Source: Galaxea fascicularis (lineage: Eukaryota > Cnidaria > Anthozoa > Scleractinia > Euphylliidae). Taken from it: 64,000 nt of DNA. Shown piece by piece: positions 55,431 through 64,000 of the stretch (within the stretch, counting starts at the first letter, position 1; every line of letters starts with the position of its first letter). A program made the position numbers and the translations under genes. The stretch spans positions 26,434,378 to 26,498,377 of the forward strand of contig OX419343.1 of assembly GCA_948470475.1 (NCBI GenBank). The letters are read 5' to 3'. The notes beneath the pieces are model-generated. The model had not been told where the DNA came from. It ran no database searches and saw only the letters and a list, made by a program, of their open reading frames with translations.

Positions 55431-57141
55431 GCGAGATTAACGCCTCTCACTAGCAGTGCTTGAAAACGGATTACTTTATCAATGTTTTCCCAGATATTTT
55501 CGGAAAATGGAGTGCGTTTTTAATAATTTAGAGTCAATGCCTAATGATTTTTTCTTAGACTCGAGAATAGATCTACTACTCGAGAATAGATCAATTACTG
55601 AAGTGCCGGAAATACCGTACCTAAATAATTGATAGAGGGATTAATGAACACTAAATAAACAGAAAACTGAATATGGAGCTAATTGGTTTGCAGTGGTTCA
55701 AATTGAGGCCCTTGAAAATAGATTGCAGCAATCCTGCTGAAATGGGCAGATAACGAAACAGATCCCCACTAAAGTAGTCGCCACAACTGGTGATTCGTAA
55801 CGAAAAGTGATTTATCGAGGGAGGAACGCCACTTTTGGATCCCTCGTTAAAATAAGTTGATTTGCTGCTTGCGTGTTGTGGTTTGTTATAATTTATATGT
55901 CTAGTATTCGGGACTAACGTTTGATTAGGGAAAGACACTGAATTAAGTGCTGATAGTTCAAAGGAAACTTTACTTACACACCTGCTTTATGCGAAACATT
56001 ACGCTTCTTTCCATCGTTACGTGTGCAGGGAAGACAGCGTTTTCTCTGTGATTGTCTGGCATTGTTTTCGATGTTTTCTTTTCTTTCTGTTTCAAAATAA
56101 CCTATTTCCCTGTTCACGAAATGTGATACGAAGTACGTACAAGTTACAAGAGCATGAACCACAACGAAAACGCAAAATAAACTTCAGTCAGTCTCAATGT
56201 TTTATTTGTTCTAAACTCCTGAGTGTAAACAACAGCAACAATAACTTAAATAGTACATTTCAATAACCTAGAACTAAAAATGTCTTTACAGACTGTTACT
56301 GCATCAGTCAAGAATCGACCATCTTGGTTTGCGGTCAGTGGTGACGGTGAAAAAAACAATGGTAAACGAATCATCACGTTAAACCAAACCCTATTCTATA
56401 AAATTAGACCACGCAAGGAAAACGACGTACGGTACACCTCTACTGAGGAACTCTCGAGTTGAAACAGTCAAACTGGAACTGAAAACAATTCTGTTGAAAA
56501 GTAAAGAAAAAAAGCGCTTTCAAAACTTTACCTACATGTAAGCCACAAGAAATGCGACTTGAAGTTACATCCACTGAAAATATCTGACCTTAGCAGCTAC
56601 ACTGAAAATATTACTATTCTTTACAAGAAATATCGTTTTACGTTTTGCGAATTTAGACGATAACTTAATCTAAAATTCATAATTTAACGGCACAAAATAA
56701 ATAATAAATAATTTGTTCTTCAATTTTTTCATTGAAACTTGTCTCCATTGTGTCAAGTATAACCTTCTTGAGGTGTAGAAAGCCTAGGGAGTGCAATTAC
56801 TGCAACTTCGTGAAATAGCACGGAAATGTTTGCGTAGCTGTGGTGGGCTCGAACGGTTGTTCAAAAGCTAATTTTAAAACACTAAATTCATGATAGTGGG
56901 GCGACGTTTTCATCCAACTAATTGAAAATTTCTATTCAAAAATAGCTAATCCTCGTCTATGATGAACGCCTGGCTGGAAACTGAGGAGCAAAAACCTCTG
57001 CAAAAATTCTTGATCGTAAATACAGAGGAATCAAACTTCACCCCAACTTTTCAATGTACATTCCTGTTCAACAGGAAACGGTTTCGTGGCGGTATCGAAA
57101 AGTCCCTATCACAGAAACTACACTGACAGAACTTGTTGAAT

Positions 57142-58659
57142 TTAAACAAGTTCACACATTCGATGCACTCGTTTACGCTCATTGTCATGGTTTTTCAAGA
57201 ATAAAGCCACTGCCCACTCTTGAAAATTTCCCCCACCCAATGTAAAAAGTCGCTTTGCCATTGAGAGAATGTTCATTTCCACAATGGCGATAGCACCGTT
57301 ATCATAAAGAATGCCATTTGGATCAAATGTTGCCGGGTCTTTTAAAAGCTTGTACAAAAACAGCGACAATGATTCTCGATCGTTGGCTGCTGCGATATTC
57401 TTGAGAGTATCCGACCCGTAATCTGTCAAATCTGAGGCCAGAAAAATGTTATCGATGTTAATCGCATATCGCGACTCCTGTACGCGAGTTGCAAGTTTTT
57501 CGAAACACCGTCTGGTGACATTTGCGCCTTTTCGTTCCACGTGTCTCTCCGAACGGACGTGAATGCCTATAAATTCTCCCTGAAATGTGGTTTGAACAAA
57601 GTTCCTGGCAATTTGTACGAGATGTGCGTTAAATTCGAGATCGGACGGCCGCAAGGGTTGGGTAATGGACTGGTCCAAAGGAAAGTGAGCCCTTTCGTCG
57701 CCAGACCCACGCCATTGCACTATACCAACACAGTTTGCCCCATGGAGCACTTTCTCCTCGAGTTCTCTCGCAGACCGGATGACTTCAGGGTCCACGCAGA
57801 CATAGCGGCTTACTTTAAAACCAATCTGTTTACTCAGTCGGGATCGCTTAATCCCAGGACAGTCTACCCACCCATCATGTCTCTTCACTTGTTTGTACAG
57901 AGCCGTCACCTCATCATCAGTCACTCGGTACCACAATGCCGTGTCCCTCTTGAAATTCTGATCATCGAACAAGAAATGCAACACGATATTGAATCTCCTC
58001 GCGCAGTGGGATTCGAGGTCACGAAAACTTCTGGACGAGCTGTAACCACGCGACTTTAACTTGAAATTTAAGTCTTGCATATCGAAGTACGCGTCCATAG
58101 GAGAAAAGTTTCTTTGCCCGGGTTTTTCTTGCTTGCGATAAAAGTGACTTACACCGCCAGGTAATCCCGACATGCGAGAGTCGTTCACAAATGGAGCGAC
58201 GAAAGCACGATTATTATACTTGGCTAACGATGCCAGTTCCAAAAGATTACTAGTCGCTCTTCCTAACTGCTCGTAATAACGAAAAACGAATAAATATTTT
58301 CGTCGCAATCCCCGTAAGTTATAATTCGACAGGTTGTCGTCCTCGGTATTGTTAATTTTGATTTCTTTCATCCCGATGAACGGTATCTTTCGGGCCTCAT
58401 TATTCAAATCATTTTCATCGGTATTAGCATCTCTCTGTTTATCAAAACCGTCTTCCACTCCTCCTCCAATGCCTGCTCGTGTTACGTACAGCAAATTTAC
58501 CCCAGGACGGTTATCTTTCGCTCTCTGCTCAACAAAACTACCAGGAACTTGGAAGACTCCATAAGTACTGCGCGTATGGAAAGAGATAAAACTGCAAACG
58601 ACGTAAATAATGATGAAAAACAGGCTCACAGATAAACATTTTGTCCTCGGTCGAGCCAT
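57142..58659 (-). CDS. Type II membrane protein, O-fucosyltransferase-like, single exon
   Basis: The chosen start gives 505 aa (MARPRTKC...). The frame extends 49 codons further upstream (to 58806) with another Met at 58698. I prefer 58659 because a short basic tail followed by a 19-residue hydrophobic anchor at residues 8-26 makes a typical Golgi type II signal anchor. After a stem of about 90 residues a lumenal domain begins at YLFVFRYYEQLGRATSNLLELA. GIHVRSER (residues 364-371) resembles the Arg-containing donor-binding motif of GDP-fucose protein O-fucosyltransferases (H-R-R type). IDNIFLASDL and a C-terminal LGGGNFQEWAV resemble the acceptor-side part. Several potential Asn-glycosylation sites are present. 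I infer membership in the broad O-fucosyltransferase superfamily; the acceptor is unknown. It may be a full intronless gene or an old retrocopy, as no tail or target duplication is seen. Confidence 0.75.
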   Translation of the reverse strand: MARPRTKCLSVSLFFIIIYVVCSFISFHTRSTYGVFQVPGSFVEQRAKDNRPGVNLLYVTRAGIGGGVEDGFDKQRDANTDENDLNNEARKIPFIGMKEIKINNTEDDNLSNYNLRGLRRKYLFVFRYYEQLGRATSNLLELASLAKYNNRAFVAPFVNDSRMSGLPGGVSHFYRKQEKPGQRNFSPMDAYFDMQDLNFKLKSRGYSSSRSFRDLESHCARRFNIVLHFLFDDQNFKRDTALWYRVTDDEVTALYKQVKRHDGWVDCPGIKRSRLSKQIGFKVSRYVCVDPEVIRSARELEEKVLHGANCVGIVQWRGSGDERAHFPLDQSITQPLRPSDLEFNAHLVQIARNFVQTTFQGEFIGIHVRSERHVERKGANVTRRCFEKLATRVQESRYAINIDNIFLASDLTDYGSDTLKNIAAANDRESLSLFLYKLLKDPATFDPNGILYDNGAIAIVEMNILSMAKRLFTLGGGNFQEWAVALFLKNHDNERKRVHRMCELV

Positions 58660-61005
58660 TAAAAATCTAAAGATTAGATACCTCTTTGATATGGCCATGA
58701 ATAGTAAAAGATTTGTCCAAGAAGAACCGCGAAATACAGCATTTGCTCGCGGTACGCTTAACACGGCAGACAATTCGAACGCCGTGAACTGCCGCGCTAA
58801 GAGCACGCTATGCTAATACGGCAGATTGACCAAACAAAAACAGCCGTCGCACTATTTCGTTTTACTGCGAAGAGCAACCTGAACATACTGCGAAGCCACA
58901 TGCCTCTTCCAGCGGGTGCAAAACCGAGTTTTATCGTCGATGCACTGATTCTGTGAAAATTCCCAATCTCACGAAATACACTACTGCTTCGAAACTATGC
59001 TCAAACGCGCTTGAAAAGTAAATATTGAACTTCGTTCAGTTCTGCGTTGTGACGTCTCGAAAACGCAAATATAATACGAAATAGTCTATTTTGGTTGGAA
59101 CATCTTCATAAGACCCATGGATCGATGTATAGTCCAATATCAATGATTTCTGCGGGAGATTTTGGGGTATTCCAGCTGTCAATCTTGATGGCTGTCGGGT
59201 CCACGTTCCGCTCCACTGCGTCGTGTTGAGATATTGAATAGCCCCTTTGCAATCTTTCGATTTTCCAGCCTTCGTTTTAGTTTCCAGCTTAAGCAACCAT
59301 TACTCTGTGGTGACACGTTTCTTTAAATATTTTCTGGAGAAATCGTAAATATATATTTTGAATCAAGATCCCTTGCGGAGATAACATTTGTTGTTTGTTA
59401 TATAAACATACAGTGTAACCAGCTGTATTCAAAATAGCTTATTTTACATAATAATTCACTGCGGGCAAGTTAACAACTTAGCCTATCACAAAAGGCATAA
59501 TTACAGTGTTCATCCAATGAAACAACAAAAGAGCTATAGAAGACGACTCAAGGTTTTAATCGTCTGAAATAACCGCATGTGAAGCAGGCGAGAGACAACA
59601 AGTTGCATGGTCACCACAAAATTATAAGAAAATGCCGCGTTGACAGGGTCAAACGTCGCATAAAGTGGGTGAGGAAAATATTACCATGATAACCAAATTT
59701 GCAGTAACTTGAACTATCACACGCGACGAATACTTGGCCAAAAACCTTGAGTGGGCGTCATCTAGTTTGAGTATCGCTGCATGAATTTCATTACAGAAAG
59801 ATATCCCGCTGCTCGTGAAATTTTTCTTGCAGAGATATCCCATCGACATTTTATAAAAAAGGAGAATATGTTTTTTTCTCATCAAAAGATCTTCATCAAT
59901 GTCAAAAAACAGGAAAGTGATACCAATGGAGCCTTAACTTTCGTTTCGATGTTTAGTCATTATTCGTGTGGTTTGTGATGAGATTTAAAATGACAAGTCG
60001 TGACATACAGACAGATGATTTGATTTCGGTCATCAACGATAAGTTTAGTTCGATGCTTATTTTGAGAAAAAAAGGGCAGGTGGTTAAATTTTCCCACAAC
60101 AATTAAATGACAACGCAAAAGTAAATTGAGATTTTCCTAAAGCAAACTTATTAAAACATCAAATCTCCCTCGTGGTTTATCACGCTTTGGGTACTGTACA
60201 GCACCAAGGGAAGAAAATTTTAATGACAAGCCTGACGGCGTTATTTCTATATTTACATGTCGACAGGAAATCGAATCCGCAAAGAAAATTAGCATGTGAA
60301 ACAGACGCTATCAACACCGGGATTACAAACAATTAGCATGTGTCAAATCAAATAGTCTTTTTTCATACACCGACTAGAAGTTCCTTTTAGTTTTTCTCTG
60401 AAGCTAATCAAGTACGCTAGGATGCCGAGAAAAACATGTCATTTTCTTGGTATTTCCCTTGTTAGATTGTATGCTACGTATTTTAAGTTTAACTGTTTGA
60501 AATTACGTTTGTCCGACGTCCAAAACTTAAACACGGAATGAAACAAAGAGAGGTAATTAAGATCGTCAGTGAACCACAATTAAAGTTTGTCGAGGCTCAA
60601 ACCCTAATGACCTATTAAAAAAAGGCAATAATGTATCGCTAAACGAGATCATAAATCAAATTGCTGTATTATAAAAAACAGTTACCGTAAATTCGCAAGA
60701 TAAATGCGGAAATGGTCAGAAATTTTGTAGGAAAATAACACCTCACGAATCTCTTGAAGTGAGCACAAAATTCAATTATGCTCCTTGTTTCCTTAGCGAA
60801 GTTCATTACCATAAAACTCACATTTGCGTCAGCTTGCATTGTAGCCACTGACTTATGAGCCTTTAAGCACTCACCTAAACATAGCGAACAAGAAATTCGC
60901 GACGAATTCGAAAGCGGCCTTGATGTCTACTGTAACCCAAGAGTAATATTGAGTGGTCATGATAATTTACGACATGATCACGCAAGATTAATTTGCTTGC
61001 TTTTA

Positions 61006-61080
61006 ACAACTTCTCTTCACTACTTCTACAAGAAATATGTAGGGGCAACATATGTGAATTTGGGGTTTCAAGAGTTGACG
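61006..61080 (+). repeat. Dispersed repeat fragment
   Basis: The stretch containing CTTCACTACTTCTACAAGAA resembles 18545-18615 and 5617-5690. Confidence 0.5.
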
Positions 61081-61262
61081 CTTAGAATGTAGTTCAAGTC
61101 GATCGTAATACAATTTCGAGAAAGATATAATCAATTTCTAATCAAGAGAATTTGAGCCGCGTGACTGATCATGCGTGTCTCACACGTGATAAATACTATA
61201 ATAATAACTTTATTTAAGTCTCAAATCGTTCTAGCTGAACACGACTGCTCTACTAATTGGGG

Positions 61263-61375
61263 AGATTGTAAATCAAATAAACTCAAATTAAATCAAATGT
61301 TGGTTTTTGAGGAGAGGGGAAAACCGGAGTACCCGGAGAAAAACCTCACGGAGCAGAGTAGAGAACCAACATCGA
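61263..61375 (-). mobile_element. SINE tail fragment
   Basis: Shares AAATGTTGGTTTTTGAGGAG and CCGGAGTACCCGGAGAAAAA with 29700-29770; the tRNA-like head is absent. Confidence 0.65.
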
Positions 61376-62885
61376 CATCGATTGTAGTCCGCGGTCTGGT
61401 TTCAATTTTTAAATGAGCTGAATTTAATCCTTGTCTTTTAACTGCATCAGAATCGTCACAGTATAATTTACAAAATCTATTTGTGTACGTCGTTAAGTTC
61501 TTTTGTTGTCTTAAGTTTCAAAATATCACCACTACGTGATTGCTACAACTAAAGATTCAAACAAAATACTGATAGGAAAGGTCAAAAGAAATAGTCTCAA
61601 ATAATTCTTACATACTTTCCATGCTTTTACTAATAAAGTCCAAAGAAAGCCTAATTTCCTATTCATGCAGATGATGGAGAGATTCGGTGATTTGGAGCCG
61701 TTGTCTGTTCGTTGGTAATTATGTCTACCAAAGTACATGAGGTTACAACGTCTTTAAAACTTCTGTATTAAAACATAATACTTCTACTTTAATTTAAAAT
61801 CTTAGAAATTGCATTTTGTGTACGTTCTATAATTTATCTTCCATAACTCTATCATATCAGTTATCACATTTCATTTCCAACTAAATCGACTGCAACGTAA
61901 TTACTCTAAACCACTATTCATAGCAGCTACGGCCGGATCATGGTGACAAAACCTCTGTCCCAGAAATAATTCGAGTAACTAAAAACTAAGGCACACACTT
62001 GCCTAGTTAACGCGGTTTTCGCTTGAGCGACTGAAGTAACTTGCGTTTGTTTTGCCGGTTTTGATTTGCCATGTTTGCTTCGCTATGTGATCGTTTAGCA
62101 AACTCCTGCCAATTTTTCAACCAATGAGAAAAAAACAGTCGCGACGTGCTCGCCTGAAATTTCCCGTGCTTGGCTCCAGCTACGCCTCCTGAATTTCTTC
62201 GAACGCTTTTTGCGACGACTGTTTCAACTCCGTTCAGTTGTGCGAAGTTAGCCTTTGAAGCTGGCATCTCTGATCTTCTCATAAACGTAGGCGACATTAA
62301 AAACAGTGACTTCGTCAAATTTCCGTCAGTCCCACAATCATCATACCAACTTGTAAGCCCTCACTAAAACCTGCATTGATAGCCAAGGATGGGCGTCCTG
62401 TGACGTTGAATGGGGCAGTATTTTGGCAGAAATCGAAAGCCATTCCTGAATATGAGAGAATCACAAGACAGTGAATCGGATAAGGACTGAAAAGGAGAAC
62501 CGTTGAAAGTGTGGATATTCGAGAGAAACAAATTGCCGAAATCGTGGAATTGCTCAAGAAACTCTCAATCACAAAGTGTAGGTGGTAAGACTCGAACTGA
62601 GCCACGGGTAAAATCTTAAACTTCGAAAAGTTGTCGTTGCAACACACACCACTATACACCGAGGGAAATGACCCAATCTTTGCCACTATTTGGATTTATT
62701 CCCTTGATTACATAACGATGTGGTCGACTGAAATTACAATATTTACAAGGCTAAAATTACTAATAGCGAGAAATCAGTTTGTACACGCGAGTAACAAATA
62801 ACAGAACTGGGCGTTCACATAACAACGAGCAATCTAAATAAGCAAGTACAATAGAATAACCTAACGTAAGGACTAATCAAACAAA

Positions 62886-63011
62886 CTTGCTCACGGAGGT
62901 TGTAGGTTCGATTCCTGCTTGGGACTCTGATTTCTTTTCAGTTGTCCTTTCGCCCGTTGCCAAGCAACTAGCAAATCATCATTCTCACGGGCACATTTCA
63001 CCTTACCATTA
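62886..63011 (+). mobile_element. 5'-truncated tRNA-derived SINE
   Basis: Starts in the T-arm region (GGAGGTTGTAGGTTCGATTC) and continues into a tail identical in layout to that of the next copy, with about 10% differences. Confidence 0.75.
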
Positions 63012-63111
63012 TTAATAATCATTATCATGTCTGAATCGCATTTGCATTGTCGAGCCCGCAGACCACAGTGGGACACTTTGTATAAGAACCTAGATAAACA
63101 ACCTAGCTCAC

Positions 63112-63275
63112 AAGGGGTTCCTATAGCTCAGTGGTTAGAGCATCCGACCGGTGTTACGGAGGTTGTAGGTTCGATTCCTGCCTGGGGCTCTGATTTCTTA
63201 TCAGTTGTCTTTTCGCCCATTGCCAAGCAACTAGCATATCATCATTCTCACGGGCACATTTCACCTTACCATCAA
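63112..63275 (+). mobile_element. tRNA-derived SINE, full copy
   Basis: The tRNA-like head at 63114-63190 has A box TAGCTCAGTGGTTAGAGC and B box GGTTCGATTCC. The anticodon arm forms an oversized loop and the acceptor arms pair poorly, so it is not a functional tRNA. The tail ends near CACATTTCACCTTACCAT. Confidence 0.75.
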
Positions 63276-64000
63276 TTACTCACCAACGTTTCCGGGTAAA
63301 CGTCCTATTTTAAGCCTCTTATAGTTCTTACGGCGATTCTTGATTATTAGCTCCTAGCCTCTCCACGCCCGCTACTGATGTGATCCTACAAAGCTATTGG
63401 GTCTTCTTTGTATCGAAGGGTAATTTAATCACGTGGTATTACGATCACGCAACGAAACTTGTTAATTGATTCTTACCAGCTGCGTTTAGGTTGCAGCGGT
63501 TACACAAAGTGAATTCATGCTAGCCATGAGTTTGAATTCATACACCAAATTAGTTACACAAGACAAAACGATAAGTCGGAGTCAGAATCGGAGTCGGAGT
63601 CGCAATCAGAAGCGCAGAGCGATATGATCTGGTGCAAGTCAAATCGACGGAGTCGAAAGCAGAATACCGATTAGATCCGTTTGTGACTACGTCGATTATG
63701 ATCTGGTGAAAACTAGACTGCCGGATTTGTGGTACCAGTGCCAGTGCCAGTGCCTCGAGCCCTGACCATTTTTGCATGGATCCCTAAAGCAAAATAATGT
63801 TATGTAGCCCTAGAAAGCAGAAAAATTAATCCTGGAGCCCTGGAGCCCTAACCCTCCTTGGGAGGATGTCAACTTCACTCAGTAAAAAGCTATTTAGTCT
63901 AACAACCGCCAGTTAATCAAATTTCTTGCTCACCATGCATTATAAGGGTTTTCACCAGAGGCTGGTGAAGCTTGGGATGGTAACTCTTTAATCCTCTGAT

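Larger units (their letters stand above)
52388..57141. other. Intergenic region between STRAD and the fucosyltransferase-like gene
   Basis: STRAD 3' UTR, then no supported cellular gene. Contains a G-rich tract near 53010-53070, a SINE interrupted by a Penelope-like element (53776-54600), and a tandem duplication (55036-55430). Confidence 0.5.
58807..64000. other. Non-coding, repeat-bearing right flank
   Basis: No gene supported. Contains dispersed repeat fragments (61006-61060, 62040-62160), SINE pieces (61263-61375, 62886-63011, 63112-63275) and AT-rich sequence. The fucosyltransferase-like gene's promoter should lie at its left edge. Confidence 0.5.

Noticed and set aside
57541..58059. 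172-codon plus-strand frame
   Set aside because: Antisense shadow of the fucosyltransferase-like gene, with no family resemblance of its own.
62315..62686. 123-codon minus-strand frame and a possible decayed plus-strand frame in the same place
   Set aside because: No domain, splice or repeat signature could be recognised on either strand.
63114..63190. tRNA gene on the plus strand
   Set aside because: The A and B boxes are present, but the anticodon arm has an oversized loop, the acceptor arms pair poorly, and a SINE tail follows. A second truncated copy nearby supports a SINE.

Overview
The window is eukaryotic nuclear DNA from an animal. Genes are split into many short exons with GT..AG introns, AT-rich introns carry dispersed repeats, and every cellular gene has a clear metazoan family. 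The repeats (several tRNA-derived SINE families, short inverted-repeat elements, a Penelope-like element and LINE fragments) look like those I know from anthozoan cnidarians, probably a stony coral. That placement is inference; no species can be named.

Layout: (1) 0.5-2.8 kb: a 5'-truncated LINE with an intact reverse transcriptase frame on the minus strand, between two inverted sequence arms. (2) 5.06-14.19 kb, minus strand: a 17-exon gene that I assembled by joining exons across matching splice phases. It encodes 633 aa with a PH-like domain, seven RCC1 blades and a C-terminal FYVE finger. This is the order of the plant PRAF family and the most unusual object here. (3) 14.55-28.07 kb, plus strand: a 19-exon FYCO1 gene (1319 aa; RUN, long coiled coil, FYVE, a LIR-like motif, GOLD). 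It starts 359 bp from the previous gene, head to head. (4) 31.25-38.67 kb, plus: a 9-exon EIF4B gene (807 aa) with RRM and a greatly enlarged DRYG-type repeat region. (5) 40.66-52.39 kb, plus: a 13-exon STRAD pseudokinase gene (426 aa). Its large first intron holds a tRNA-Asp(GTC) gene on the other strand and many repeats. (6) 57.14-58.66 kb, minus: a single-exon, type II membrane protein resembling GDP-fucose O-fucosyltransferases. (7) The remainder is non-coding and repeat-rich, including a Penelope-like fragment inserted in a SINE with a 12-bp target duplication.

How the genes relate: the divergent pair encodes two proteins that both end in, or contain, a PI3P-type FYVE finger and may share a promoter. 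FYCO1 is known to link PI3P- and LC3-positive vesicles to transport, so joint endosome or autophagosome function of the pair is a reasonable but untested inference. EIF4B and STRAD (LKB1 pathway) are housekeeping regulators with no evident link to that pair beyond position. All exon boundaries come from reading splice signals, phase and protein family fit by eye. No alignment, transcript or database was available.
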